Source: Cucumis sativus (taxonomy: Eukaryota > Streptophyta > Magnoliopsida > Cucurbitales > Cucurbitaceae). From it: DNA of 64,000 nucleotides. The stretch is taken from contig NC_026657.2 of the NCBI RefSeq assembly GCF_000004075.3, positions 8,742,001 to 8,806,000 on the forward strand, read 5' to 3'. The notes below the pieces were generated by a model. It saw nothing but the letters and a program-made list of their open reading frames with translations. It was not told the DNA's origin and made no database searches. A program made the translations under genes and the position numbers. Positions 25,090 through 46,408 of this stretch are shown here, one piece after another. How positions within the stretch are numbered: the stretch's first letter is position 1; each line of letters begins with the position of its first letter.

Positions 25090-25839
25090 CCCTAAATTTT
25101 ATACCTAAAAGTTGAGTTAGGATAAGTTTTGCACATCTAATACATTAGGTGCTCATTTGATTTATATACTATTTTAGCCAAACTTTGGACATCTTCAAGA
25201 ATGATTTTGTAATTATAAATCCCTTATTTCACTTTCAAGGTAGTTTTTCAAAATAATTTAAAATAATCTTCAAGAATTTAATTAGAAACGAAAAAGTATA
25301 AACTAGAAAAACATACTCAATATTTGAACCGTTTCTGCTATCAATGTTGTTAGTTCATGTAGTGCTAATTTGTGTTGTGGAGATATTTAGAATTAGAGTC
25401 GAGTTTAACAAATTCTAAGATTGAAATTTATTTAAGAGTGGTTTAGAAAACCACGTAAAAACAAGGATATTTAGAACCCAATCGAAATGAAGGAACAAAC
25501 CACTGCCAAACTTTGGCAAAACAAATATAGAAAATTACATAAAACAAATAAAACCAAACACAAATTATACCTTTTATTTCCAAACCGAATAAACCAACGA
25601 GTGGAGTGTCCACATGGAGAAGATATCCAAAACCTTAGAGAAACTTTGACACTGAACAATATACAAAATAATCTAAGGAAGGAATCCAGTAATAAACTTA
25701 CACTTAAACGCAAAAATATTACTAACTCAGTTCAGTAAAAACAAACAAATTTTTAAATCATGAATAGTGATTTGTCACCTCAGGCTCACACATTTTAACA
25801 TAGCCAACTTCTTATTCCAACAAAATAAATAAAAAGTTG

Positions 25840-25843
<4 letters not shown>

Positions 25844-25872
<29 letters not shown>
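25844..25872. repeat. (TA)n microsatellite
   Basis: About 14 uninterrupted TA units beyond the 3' end of the glutathione reductase gene. Likely length-polymorphic. Confidence 0.85.
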
Positions 25873-25875
<3 letters not shown>

Positions 25876-26000
25876 ATTTGATGTATATAATGTCCGTAGT
25901 AACTAACATTTCTGCAAATTAACAAAAATGAGAAACATATTTTACTTACCATCGAGACGTGGCATCTTCCAATGCTCCAGTAAAATGTGTGGGTGTGCTT

Positions 26001-34063
<8,063 letters not shown>

Positions 34064-34088
34064 AGCTAGTGATTATTTCGAGCTAAGT

Positions 34089-34641
34089 CTGCGGCAAACA
34101 GCAAATCACCAAATAGACGAACAAGAAACAATCAAACGATAAAGCCGAATAAGTTCAGCAACAATAACCTAGCAGACGATGATAAACAAAAGTAACCGAT
34201 AAGGATTTCGGAACTATTGATTTGTAAAAAGAGAAACAGAAGTCAAATTGAAATTGCTAGTCCACGGCCGCCACATGATGAAAAGGTATATTAGAAAAAT
34301 CAACCGTCAACTTCACGAATACAAATATAAAAAGAAGAATAAGCAAAAATATTCGCGAATCTACACTCATCCAAACGAAACGCAAACACAATAACAGTCT
34401 AACAACGCATCAAACATTCAAACTCCATGGCTCAACAGCCAAGCTCTTTTAACTCCACCATAAAACCTTCGATATATCTAAACAAAACAAAAATCACTGG
34501 CACTCACTCCTATAGTTAAAACAAACAAAGAAAGAAAAAGTAAGAGAAAAGCTCCGCCGACACATGCTTCAATCATTTTCCATTTCCATTTCCATAGTTT
34601 CCTTAGCAACCAAACAGAAATTATGAACAGAATGTATCTAC
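34089..34641 (-). other. 5'UTR intron of glutathione reductase
   Basis: Minus-strand donor CAAAG|GTAGATAC (34642/34641) and acceptor TTTGCCGCAG|ACTTAGC (34089/34088) enclose a 553 bp intron whose acceptor lies 25 nt before the start codon. Leader exons would be about 34642-34705 and 34064-34088. Confidence 0.6.
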
Positions 34642-34729
34642 CTTTGCTAAGTTGATGGCTGCGAGAAGAAACTCTAGAGATGAGAAGAATCGAATGGCGA
34701 TGGCTCGAGAGACGAACGATGGTTGAGTG

Positions 34730-34738
34730 TATTTATAG
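34730..34738 (-). promoter_or_regulatory. TATA box of glutathione reductase
   Basis: Minus-strand CTATAAATA in a GC-richer block, about 90 bp upstream of the putative leader exon donor. Distance and orientation fit initiation near 34700. Confidence 0.55.
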
Positions 34739-34929
34739 TTACCGAGTTGTGATTCGATGAGCTATGGAGACCGCGAAGAGGAAGACTCAGCGAAATGCCT
34801 TTCGTACACCCGGCGATGCCGAACCGTTCGTTTTGGTTATTTTTACTTTTTTTTTTCCTCAGCTTTTTACGAAAGTGGATGATGACGTAGCGCCGTTTGA
34901 TGCCGCCGTTACTCGCGCCATAATCCATT

Positions 34930-37900
34930 AATTTTGTACCATCACATTTTCTAACTTTAAAGGTTTAATTCTTTCTATATTAACAAAAATTAATTAATTC
35001 AATAAAATCCGTTTGATAACCATTTTACTATTTTCTTTTAACTATGCTTATTTTTTAATTTCTTATCAAAGTCTCTGTCATGTTAAGTAAAAGAGTTATA
35101 TTTATTTACGAAAATGGTAAAAAATATAACATTTGAGAAAATATTTACCCTCGATAGAAAAATATAATGTAATGAATTTTGTCTTTTACTAGTTTTGTTT
35201 TATGGAGATATTTGCAAAAGTAGCAAATAAAAATTATGATAATAGGACTTGTATCACTGTATTTTCTAAATTACAAAAGTAACAAATTTAAAAACGGATA
35301 GTTTTTTTATAACTCTCTGATTTTCATTTGATATATTTAATTACGTGTCATATTTGCAATATGCAAAAAAAAAATGCTCTTAGTTGCTTTTTTTTTCTTT
35401 TTTTTTGTCATCTAATGCAAATTCTCTTTTAAAAAACTATATTTTTAATCGTTTTTTAATTTTTCAAAGTTAAAATTGAGTGGCTAAAAATATAAGATTT
35501 TGAAATTTATAGACCGGGAAAAATCTATACATAAAATTTAAAGATAACCAAATATTCTTTTCATAACGGGACAAAGACAACTTTGGAGATGAATATGGTC
35601 AATTGATCATACTTGCTTATATTTTCTTTTCTTTTTATCGTATTAATCAATGTCGATGTATTTAACAGTTTTCATTTTTTAATCAAATATTTATATACAA
35701 TGCATACATACCTCATGGTCAACACATATTTATAAGCTAATTGTGTTTTGCTAACGTTTACTTTGACATAGATCAGTACACCAAAAAACTATACCCTATC
35801 AATCGTTTGAGTATTTTTTTTCCTTTAACATTTTCACAATATGACAAACGGTGGTACAATTTAGACAGTGTGTATTGTTTACAACCGTTTTCAAAAAAGA
35901 TACTGGATGATCTAAATCGCAACTCTCTTTTATCCCGATACTTATTTTATGCCATTTGAGTTATATTTATTTTAATACATGTAAAAGGGTAAAATCTATT
36001 TTTCTTTTAGTATAACAAGAGTTCAATAATCCAAACCACAGACACACGGTTGCTCTTCCTACTTTATATATGTCGAGTTATATTTTATTGTTATAAGATG
36101 TAAAAACTAATTTCATTTAATATTTGAATTATTTTACATCTCTGTTTTTATGTTCATACGTGGGCCAATGAAATGTAAATTTACTCAACTATTCATCTTT
36201 CCATTATTAGATTTGAATTTTTGTCTCCTTTCAAACGAATCATAATGAATTAATTGGAAATGAATGGTTGACAGGAAGTTGGACAATATCTTGGTTTTCA
36301 ATATGAGGAATTATTTGAACAGTTGAATTTAACAGTTGATTTTGCTATTCTACACCCGAACATACATGATCTCTAACTTAACTCTTAAAGTTCTACAATG
36401 AATTGAATTATCGAGTTATTTTTTAATTAGTTGTGACACTGGATAAAAAGTAAAATCTTATAAATTTCAAATTTTAAATATAAAAAATTCTAAATAGTTT
36501 AAATTATTTGGAACGATTATGAAGTACAAAACTATAACATCGAGGAGTGGTTTTTACTCTTAGGATCACTTTCGTTTATCACTGCAACTAAAGCACGTAT
36601 ATGTTCCTTTTTATAGTTCAACGAACCAATTTTAACTCATTTGATCAAGCAATTCATATTTTCAATTAAGATATAGTTGTTTATGCCAAAAAGAAGGGAA
36701 AGAAATAGTTTAGTATTATATTTCTAGCAATCAAAATTTTAAATTAATTAAGTTGATTGACTATATGTAAACATATGGTTGTAAAAAAGATATTAAAATA
36801 TCCAAAGGTAATAGAAGATGTGGGTATCTTGTTGGCTTGTTGTGAAGGTGAAACCAAAGTAAATGAATAATAATGTCTCAACGACTAATTTCCTTTACTT
36901 CCAAACCAAATTCAATACCTTCTTTAAGTATTGATATGTGCGTGTATTGACGTTAGAACGTTAAAAATTTTACTTGGCAAAAAAAGTATAATATGCTCTT
37001 CAATTCTAGTATATGGTCATTCAATAATTCTTAAATTTAGTTCATACTATTAGTTGATTGTAGATTTTATCATCACTTTTTATGTTTTATCAGCATTTTT
37101 ATCGTACATTTTCAGAATACATGATAATTGTTATGAATAGCGTAAAAAAATAAAATTATTTACAATATATAGCAAAAATTTTAAACCAGCTGTAGAGAGT
37201 TTAATGATTTTTGCTATATTTTGTAAATAGTTTCAATGTTGTGTTATTTTTGAAATTATATCTATTAAAATTCTTAAGTATTGTGTGTTTTTTTTTTTCA
37301 TGAAAATTATCATGGTTATTTAATCAATTTTAATAAAAATTAAGATTGGTGGATTAAATTTAAGATTTACTAAAAGTAAAATAGATGGGACAACAACATT
37401 ACACAACCAAAGAAAAAAAATATGAGAGTCAAGAAAAGATACTCATAATTGAACCTCTTTCTACTGAACAATGTTGGTGTTACCTACATGAGGATCGGAA
37501 CATGTATGCATATTCGCGAAAATACATTGAAAGTCTAGTTCTTAATTGAAGCCAAAAATTTTAAAACACAACCAAAGTAGTTTTTAAAACGTAATTTAAT
37601 TTTGCTACAAATTCAACTACGAAAGAAGTACTTCGTATAACTAAAATATTATAAATGTTAGAAAAATATATAAATGTCTATTATCTATTAAAGCCATATG
37701 TCTTAGTCTCATACCCTAAAATCATCTCCTCTATATATGTTGAAATATACAATATTTCGTATAAATAGATAGCTTTGGTGATTTGTAGAGATACGCTTTA
37801 ATTGGATCTCTAAACTAAGTAGATAGCAGAGAAATTTGAGATAGTTTTCTTAATTTTCAATATATATATTATATATATTATTTTAACATTATATTTTCTC

Positions 37901-38300
37901 TATTTTTGCATTATGATTGTGCCCCACTTCACAATATAAAATAATTTAGATTTTGAATTTGAATTATGTGAACCATTTTATACGTACCCAACCATTAACA
38001 AACAAAAAAATATAATACATAAGGTTAGAACCCAAAAACTCAATATTTTAAAGAGCCACAATCACTAAAACAAAGACGTAATATAATAAAAAAAATGATT
38101 TATTTTAAAAAAAATGTATAGTCTCTTAATAAATCCATTTATGTTCGTAAATGTTATAAATTTATAATTTTTTAAAAATATTGCAATAGATTCATTTTGT
38201 TAGTTACCTATTGTAGGTAAACATAGGGTCAATGTCCATCGGTATTTGGGCCCTAAAGGATCCAATGCAACTTAATTACCTGATAAAAGGCTTTAAAAGA
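34930..38300. other. Gene-poor AT-rich intergenic DNA
   Basis: No frame above about 75 codons and no motifs. Fragments resembling the inner part of the dispersed repeat ('tttacaatatatagcaaaaa', 'tttttgctatattttgtaaa') occur around 37150-37230 as a small inverted pair. Otherwise nothing recognised. Confidence 0.5.
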
Positions 38301-38320
38301 AATAAAAAGAAAAAGGGAAA

Positions 38321-38405
38321 TGGGGTGAGAGAGGCTCGAACTCTCGACCTCAGGATAACTCTTTAGCTATGAGACCTACGCGCTAGCCAACTGCGCCACC
38401 ACCCC
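38321..38405 (-). tRNA. tRNA-Met(CAT): tRNA-Met (CAT), elongator, with 11-nt intron, copy 1
   Basis: On the minus strand a complete cloverleaf: acceptor GGGGTGG/CTCACCCC, D stem GCGC...GCGC, anticodon loop CTCATAA after splicing, T arm with GAGAGTTCGAGCCTCTC. An 11-nt intron (38357-38367, GCTAAAGAGTT) follows A37, as is standard for plant elongator tRNA-Met; the T31-T39 mismatch is also typical. The internal A and B boxes are intact and a T-rich Pol III terminator follows (38301-38315 on the plus strand as A runs). It is identical to the copies at 46409 and 49652. Confidence 0.96.
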
Positions 38406-39145
38406 ACGTTGACTGGAGCTTTAAATTTTACTTACTTACATCTTTCTACCACCAACATATAAATTTTCAAGTATTTAATCTAAAAAATAAATTGGTAAAC
38501 ATTCTCGATTGTTTTGAAGTATATTTGGAACATTTTTTTCAAATAAACTCTTAATTTCGTACTTTCAATATAGTTTTTCAAAATTAAGGTTTTTATCAAA
38601 TATTTATAACTTTCATGCCAAAAACAAATAGTAATAGGTATATGTTTCCGACTTTTAAATTTTACATTCGAAAACTGAAGTCAAATATAATTTATACTAT
38701 AATTTAATGAATAACATACTATAATATTAAAAAGAATTATTCTAAGAGACTGGAAATTTATAAAAGTGTTCAAAATTTTTGGAAGAATATTATTGAAAGA
38801 CGGTACATCGCAGTGAAAAGATAATTTGAATGATGAAATTTATATAGGAAATCAATGAGAACAGCAAAAAATATGGACATTTTTATGAAAGTCAGAGTTT
38901 TATATGCTTCCTTTCAAGTCCAATTACCCCATCAGGCTCATGGAGTTCAACCACTCGGCACACGTAATATTTTGATTACTTTAATGACAAATTTTTAATG
39001 GAATTTGTTCGAGTAGTCAAATTGACACGCACCGACCCTCGGCGGAGATGATATATTTTTGCGTTTATTCCAACGATTACTTGGTCAGTTGACTTTCTAA
39101 GAGCGAAATCAAAACTAAAGAAGAAAAAAAAAAGCCAAATCGGAG

Positions 39146-40754
39146 ATGGACATCAACCAGCTACCGGCGGAGTGCCTTTCTTCCATTTTAGCCTTCACAT
39201 CACCAAAGGACGCCTGCAGATCTGCCGTCGCGTCCCCGGCTTTCAGATCCGCCGCGGATTCCGACGCTCTTTGGATCACTTTTCTGCCGTCCGATTACCG
39301 GCAGATTATTTCTCAGGCTTCGTCTTCATCTACGTCGTCGTTTCTGAATTCACTGTCCAAAAAGGCTCTCTACTTTCGTCTCTCCGATCATTTGCTTTTC
39401 ATTGGCTCTGGAAATTCGGTAAATTCATACTGCTTCATTTATCCAAACCTTGACTTTGAAGACTTAAAACTAAATCTCTATTTTGAGTTCAAAAAATCTT
39501 GTGTTTGAAAAAACTTTCAATTACATGGATATAATGAGATATATAATTATATGAATTACTTATGGAATATAAGCTAAAACTCTTTCAAGGACCAATCAAT
39601 AATAATGTAGGCTTACACTTTGATATTTAAGCCTTTTAAAAAATAGCAAATTATTGAAATTATTTACAAATTATTACAAAATCATCAAAACCCTCTACAT
39701 CTATTAAAGTTTTTTTTTTTTTTGCTATATTTTTTTATTCAAAACTTTTGAAAGAATAATTAAAGATATAAATATTGTTTTCACACATATTGGTATTAAA
39801 TGTTGTTGTTGTTATTTAGTTACTTATAAAATAGAGTTATTGAGAGTGAGATTAATGATTTGAAACAGAGTTTTGTGTTGGAGAAAGAGAGTGGGAAGAA
39901 ATGTTATATGATAGGAGCAAGAGATCTGGACATTATTTGGGGGAATTCACCCCAATATTGGACTTGGAAATCCATTCCTACATCAAGGTCCCTATTTCTT
40001 TTGTTCCTCTCTCTATTACATAGTTTCATTTGGTAATTTCATAATTGTTTTTGTTTCTTACTGTAGCTTTTAAGTACTTTTTATTTAATTTAGAAGTAAA
40101 CATTTGACAGGAAAAAATCATTTATTGGCACACTTGGAATGGGTTTAGTTTCAGTATTTGTACTGATCTCAAATAATATCCAAATTTGTTGATTTTGGAA
40201 ACACGTATTCACATTTTGTTAGTGTAAAAAACAAATTATTATTACAGTTTTGATGACAATTTGAACTTATAACAAAATGTAACAACAAATAGAAGAAAAA
40301 CACATGTGATAATAAGGTCTAAAGCTTATAAGCCTACAGGTTTCGTGAAGTGGCTGAGTTACAAGTTGTGTGGTGGCTTGAAATCAAAGGAAAAATAGAG
40401 GCCAGAAGTTTAAGTCCCAAAACCAAGTATGCAGCTTATTTTGTGTTCAAGCTTGTGGAAGACCGTTACAGCCGCCGTGGGTTTCAAATAAGACCTGTTT
40501 CTTTAGAGGTTCATTTTGAAGGGGCAGAGGTTGAAGAAGATGGAAGGAAAAGGGTAATTTTGGACCCTCCTGAAGGATCTCTCGTAGTTTGCGAAGAAAG
40601 AAGTGATGGATGGATGGAGGTTGAAATGGGTGAAATCTTCAATGAATTAGGAGACGATGGCACAATTATTTTCCACTTGAAGCAAATTGATAACTTTATA
40701 AGTAAAGGTGGGTTAATTGTCGAAGGAATTGAGATTAGGCCTAAATATGATTAA
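39146..40754 (+). CDS. PP2-B: F-box protein PP2-B type, array member A
   Basis: Three exons, 39146-39418, 39869-39987 and 40340-40754; 268 residues. Exon 1 encodes the F-box (LPAECLSSILAFTSPKDACR onward, about residues 5-45), which docks on SKP1 in an SCF ubiquitin ligase. Exons 2-3 encode the phloem protein 2 (Nictaba-related lectin-like) domain, from KKCYMIGARDLDIIWGNS through YWTWKSIP, VVWWLEIKGKIE and GWMEVEMGE to GGLIVEGIEIRPKYD. Length matches Arabidopsis PP2-B10/B15 types (about 270). Members A, C and D share promoter sequence just upstream of the ATG, including a 'ggcggagatgat'/'ggtggagaggat' block. In-frame and intact. The PP2 domain probably binds N-glycans or other substrates for ubiquitination; the target is unknown. 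Confidence 0.93.
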
Positions 40755-41837
40755 TAATAATAGTTTAATATTGCATGAGAAACTATTTAATTTAATGTTC
40801 TTTGTTGTTGTAACCGAGCAATTAGAAAGAGATTATTGAAAGATTGATATACTTATTAAACTATATGTACTTTTTGATTGGTTGAATTATGAAAATTTGA
40901 GTTTGTATATGTTTATTTGTTGTCAAATCACTGTTAGATTCGTGATTGAGTCAGGAATTGATAGGAAAAATCTATTATATTATAAAAGAAAAAGAAATAA
41001 TCGTGACAATATTATATATAAAAAGAAGATTTTCTAATATAGTAAAATAAAAAATATATTTATAAAGTATAACACAACATAATCTAAAATTTTGTTACGT
41101 ACGTCAATTTGTTTAAAAAGAATGAGAAATGATTTCAAAGTCTTTTATAGATAAAATTTATATTTCAAATTTAGTTAGTTTACTTTGAAAATAATAAATT
41201 TAAATTGTACTAATTTAAATTATGAAGGTAGGTGTATTATACGTGTGTTTTTTTTAATACATTCGTAAATCATTTAGAGAAATAAAAAAAAAGGAGTGAT
41301 TGACAACATTTAAAATAGCTTTTTTAGGTGTGTTTTAAAGGTTTTTAATAAACAAATATTTTTTTTTATTAAATTTAATCACTACCTTATTATTTATATT
41401 TTGTTTTTTAATTAATTAAATTAAAATTAGTTGCTAGTGTTGTAATTTAGTATATGAGTTTTAACTTTTTATAACCTCCTATGTATCATAAAAAATAATT
41501 ATAATATTTAGTTATAAAAATCTCCACACATAAGATTGATTAACTATTAGGGTAATGTTTGTTAATTATGTATCATAAATTATTTAAGTCATGACATAAT
41601 CAAAATTAACAATTAACCTTGATATGATTTTTAAGACTGAAAATCGTTACAAATTTGATAATAAATGTACAGTAAATAATTATGTGGATTAAATTGTTAT
41701 AGATCAAAAAGAATTTAATTAAATTTATTATTACAGTTTTGATAACAAACTTAGGTTATAAAAAAATGTAACAAATAAAAGAAAACACATTTGATAATAA
41801 TATTGAAATTGTGGAAGTCTAAGCTTATAAACCACAG

Positions 41838-42256
41838 GTTTCCTGAAGTGGCCGAGCTACGAGTCGTGTGGTGGCTTGAAATCAAAGAGAAAATAGAGGC
41901 AAGAAATTTAAGTCTCTCAAAACCAAATATGCAGCTTATTTTGTGTTCAAGCTTAAGGAAGACGGTTTCCAGCACGATGAGTTTGAAACAAGACCTGTTT
42001 CATTAGAAGTTCATTTTGAAGGAGAAGAGGTTGGAGAAGATGGAACGAAGAAAATGGTAATTTTGGACCCTCTTGAAGGATCTTTTGTAGTTTGTAGAGA
42101 AATAAATGATGGATGGATATGGAGGTTGAAATGGGTGAATTCTTCAATGAGTTAGGAGACGATGGCATAATTATTTTCCATTTGAAGCAGATTGATGGCA
42201 TAGTCAAAGGTGGGTTAATTGTTGAAGGAATTGAGATTAGACCTAAATATGATTAG
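41838..42256 (+). pseudogene. PP2-B array member B, 3' exon fragment
   Basis: Only the third exon of a PP2-B gene is present, preceded by about 400 bp of the matching intron 2 (from about 41440, including the 'ttaactattag.ggtaatgtt' block and the CCACAG acceptor). No F-box exon or exon 2 is found upstream as far as member A. Relative to members C and D the reading frame has a 2-bp insertion after AGTC near 41911 and another in 'gatggatatggagg' near 42117, so the frame is broken twice. The sequence between is closest to member C. The 3' flank ('catgagaaactatttaatgt') is also shared, so the duplicate kept its 3' end and lost its 5' half. Nonfunctional as a protein gene. Confidence 0.88.
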
Positions 42257-43372
42257 TAATAATGATTTAATATTGGCATGAGAAACTATTTAATGTAATT
42301 TTTCATTGTTGATTTGTAACTGAATAGCTAAAAAGAGAGGTTGGATGATTGATATACTTTGTTAAACCATATAATAAAATTTGATTATATGACAGAAGAA
42401 GAAAGGATTGTAACAATATTGTATAGAAAGAAAGAAGATTTTTAAATAGAGTAAAATTAAAAAAGAAAAATTTATGAAGGATAACAAAGTTTTAAAATTT
42501 AAATTATGAACTAATATAATCTAAAATTTTGCTATTTCATGCCAATTTATCTAAAAAGAAAAAAAAGGAATGAGAGGGAAAAGAGAGATGACTTAAGCTA
42601 ATATCATATTAAATTTAGATTATAATCAAAATTTAGTTTAATTTGACAATATTTGAATCAAATTACTGGAATAAAAACATTTAAGAAAAATTTGTACCAT
42701 AAATTTGAGTTGTTCTAATTTAAATCGCACCAAACTCCAAAATACAAAAAAATATTATATGAAAACTAAATCGAACCACATATTTGTATAAATTGTATTA
42801 AAATTGCTCCTCATAAACAATTCGGTTTAAATCCTAGAGAATCAGTTTCTAGGATTGCTAAAATTGCTCCACATATTTCTAAAATTGCTGCACATATTTA
42901 CCTTATTGTTTGCAGTTGATTTTACAATCGATTTAAAACATTAAACTGAAGCATAAGAAGTGGTTTTAACATAACACAAACTGTATGCAATCTCGGTACT
43001 GTTTTGATTCAGTTCGATTTTCAAATATTTTATGAACACCCTTAAACGACTCTAATTGTAAGTGTGTTAAATGTTTATTTAAAATATATTTTTAAATGTT
43101 TAATTTAAAAACACAAGTCATTTTCGAGAGAAAAACAAAAAAAATTGTGACGATAACCTTTAAAAATAACTTTTTAAGTGTAATTTAAATAACTTTAATA
43201 AAAATGGTTATTTTGGAAAGCAGTTTTTATTAAGCCAATCAAAGTTAAACTCCTCCCTGTCTTTTACTTGAATAACAATTATTTAATCCTACCGTTTCAC
43301 CGACCTCGGTGGAGAGGATACTTTTGGTAACACAGAAAACAAAACTAAAAAGAAAAAAAGGCCAAATCGGAG

Positions 43373-46128
43373 ATGGACATCAACCAGCTACCGGCGGAGT
43401 GCATTTCTTCCATTTTGGCCTTCACATCACCGAAAGATGCCTGCAGATCTGCCGTCGCGTCCCCGGCTTTCAGATCCGCCGCTGATTCCGACGCTATTTG
43501 GACCACTTTTCTGCCGTCCGATTACCGACAGATTATTTCCCAGGCTTCCTCTTCATCTACGTCGTCGTTTCTGAATTCACTGTCCAAAAAGGCTCTCTAC
43601 TTCCGTCTCTCCGATCATTTGCTTTTCATTGGCTCTGGAAATTCGGTAAATTCATAATGCCTCATTTATCCAAACCTTAATTTTGATTACTTAAAATTCA
43701 ATTCAATTTCCTTTCGTCTTAAACTAAATATCTGTTTTTGATTACTCTACCAACTTTTAATTCCTATCTTATAGTACTCTAACTCATTCAAAATCTCGCG
43801 TTAGAACGAACTTTCAAATTACACACGGTGGATATGAGCAATATAATTATGGATTACAATATACTTTTGTTGTTGTTATTACTGACTTACTAATAAAATA
43901 GAGTTATTGAGAGTGGGATTAATGATTTGAAACAGAGTTTTGTGTTGGAGAAAGAGAGTGGGAAGAAATGTTATATGATAGGAGCAAGAGATCTGGAGAT
44001 TGTTTGGGGGAGTTCACCCGCATATTGGACTTGGCAATCCATTCCTACATCAAGGTCCCTCTTTCTTTGCCCCCTCTCTCTATAAACATATATACTCTCA
44101 TTTGTTAATTTCATCATTGTTTTTGTTTCTAAATTATGTGCTTCATTTTTTCCCCACAATTTTCTTATTGTAGGTTTTAAGTACTTTTTATTTATTTATT
44201 TTAGGAGTAAACATTTGACAGAAGAAAAAAAACATTAATTTATTCATTTACGTTTTCAGACCAAATTAATTTACGCCCTTGGAATGAGTTTAATTTCATT
44301 ACTTAAATTTGGATCTTTTTAAAAAATAATCTAAAATTTAAAACATAAGTAAAAAAATAGGTTCGTTCGAGAACTAGTTTTAAAAATGAGTGAGTTGAGG
44401 TGAAGTTGTGTAGCACGTACCCGATTTCCATGAAGTGGACCCCACATCTTCTATTTTTTTCTTATTTTTATATATATACTACATTGTACCTCACATTTTT
44501 ATTCTCTCATTATTTATATATGTGGGTCTCACACATTTTATTTTTTCTCATTATTTATATATATATATATATACTCACATATAATAATATATATATTAAA
44601 CGTTCAAATTCTAAAAATATTTTTTTATTAAATTAATTTATTATTTTATTTTATTCTTTATTTATATTTAAATATCTCAATCTTTAATTTTTCTTATTAA
44701 ATTCAATTTTTCTAATTTAATTTAATTATTACTTAATCGAAATTATACATTTTTTTTCATTTTTCAATATTTAAAAAAAATCAAAATATTAACAAAATAT
44801 GTTATTAAAAATTATATTAAACAAATAAAAATGGTAATAATTTGAGTAATTTCAGCTTCTTTCAATTATTACTGTTACTACTTTTACTTGTTTAATATAT
44901 TTTTAATAACATATTTTGTTAATATATGAGTTTTTTTTTTGTGATATTTAAATATAAAAAATAAAAAAATAAAAATTTAATTTAATAAAGAAATATATTG
45001 TTAGAATTTGAATGTTTAATATATATATTATTATATGTGGGTATATATATAAATAACGAGAAAAAGTAAAATGTGTGGGATCCACGTATATAAATAATGA
45101 GAAAATAAAAAAATGTGGGATGAGTGTAGTATATACGTAAAAATAAGAAAAAAATAGAAAAGGTGTCATGGAAGCCGTGTACCCCATACACGATTTCACC
45201 TCAACTCACCTATTTTTAAAAATAGTTTTGAAACTAACCTATTTTTGACATATGTTTCAAATTTTAAATTAATTTAAAAAAAGATCCTTTAAATTTAGGT
45301 TGTAATTTTAATAAATTGAACACCAAACCAACAATTTAGTCTATGGGTTTAACTTTTTACCCCTTCTTAAGAAAATATTTAATTAAAAAATTCTGCACAC
45401 AGGTTTTAGAATTGGTTAACTATTAGTGGTAATGTTTGTTTATGAATCACTCGTATTTAAGGCGGCACAATTTTGACAATTTGATATACAAAGAAAAATT
45501 GTTAAAAATTGTTACAAATTTGATAATACATAGGTATAGTAAATAATTATACGTCGACTAAATTGTTATAAATAGAAAAAAAATTAATATTATTGTTATA
45601 GTTTTGATAAACAAATTTAACTTATAATGAAATGTAATAACAAATAAAAGAAAAACACACGAACACATTTGATAATGATATTGAAATTGTGGAAGTCTAA
45701 AGCTTATAAACCACAGGTTTCCTGAAGTGGCCGAGTTGCGAGTCGTGTGGTGGCTTGAAATCAAAGGAAAAATAGAGGGTAGAAATTTAAGTCCTAAAAC
45801 CAAATATGCAGCTTACTTTGTGTTCAAGTTTAAGGAAGGCGATTTCCAGCACGATGGGTTTGGAACAAAACCTGTTTCATTAGAAGTTTATTTTGAAGGG
45901 GAGGAGGTTGGAGAAGATGGAACGAAAATGGTACTTTTGGACCCTCCCGAAGGATCTCCTGTAGTTTGTAAAGAAAGAAGTGATGGATGGATGGAGGTTG
46001 AAATGGGTGAATTCTTCAATGAGTTAGGAGACGATGGCATGGTTATTTTCCATTTGAAGCAGATTGATGGCATAATTAAAGGTGGGTTAATTGTTGAAGG
46101 AATTGAGATTAGACCTAAATATGATTAG
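43373..46128 (+). CDS. PP2-B: F-box protein PP2-B type, array member C
   Basis: Three exons, 43373-43645, 43936-44054 and 45717-46128; 267 residues. Same architecture as member A: F-box in exon 1 (LPAECISSILAFTSPKDACR), PP2 domain in exons 2-3 (WTWQSIPTSRFPEVAELR, VVWWLEIKGKIEGRNLSPKT, GWMEVEMGEFFNELGDDG). Exon 1 differs from A at about 12 of 273 bases by eye, whereas exon 3 proteins differ at about one residue in five. Intron 2 is 1,662 bp, against 352 bp in A and 701 bp in D, because a ~1 kb foldback element sits inside it. Splice sites are intact, so the gene should be expressible if the hairpin is tolerated. An SCF substrate-receptor role is known for the family; the substrate is unknown. 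Confidence 0.92.
44290..45315. mobile_element. Foldback (near-complete inverted repeat) element in intron 2 of member C
   Basis: The two halves are reverse complements over nearly the whole length: 'gagttgaggtgaa' at 44393 pairs with 'ttcacctcaactc' near 45195-45208; 'ataataatatatatattaaa' at 44581 pairs with 45018-45036; 'aacaaaatatgttattaaaa' near 44791 pairs with 44905-44925. The axis is at about 44857 and leaves almost no loop. The left arm carries roughly 100 bp extra near 44680-44770. Arms are diverged, about 85% alike by eye in the outer parts. No transposase frame; the longest mirrored frames, about 80 codons, are a product of the symmetry. Members A and D lack it at the same intron, so it arrived after the duplication. 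Confidence 0.8.
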
Positions 46129-46408
46129 TAATAATAATTTAATATTGGCATGAGAAACTACTTAATGTAATTTTCATTATTCTTCTTGCAACTGAATTAC
46201 TAAAAAGAGATTGGATGATTATTTTGTTAAACAATACATGAAAATTTGAGTTTTCGTGAGATTCATGAACCATCAATTTTATGTCAAATTAGAAATTGAT
46301 AGAAAAAACAATAATATTACTTAAAGTAGATTTACACCATAATTTTGAGTTGTATTAATTGAACTATGATAAATGCAAAATTTTGAAACTGTTTTAAACA
46401 AAAAATGA

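Larger units (their letters stand above)
24129..26000. other. Convergent intergenic region between PTAC5 and glutathione reductase
   Basis: Both flanking genes end here. The region includes repeat copy 3 (24868-25089), a (TA)n tract at 25844-25872 and an ordinary-composition block at 25480-25720, which is probably glutathione reductase 3'UTR or a small relic; overlapping frames on both strands there show no motif. Confidence 0.5.

Noticed and set aside
25471-25738. Overlapping 80-codon frames on both strands
   Set aside because: No motif in either; the position fits the 3' end of glutathione reductase.
44400-45199. Two similar frames beginning MKLCSTYP and MKSCMGYT
   Set aside because: They are the mirrored arms of the foldback element, AT-rich and without protein motifs.
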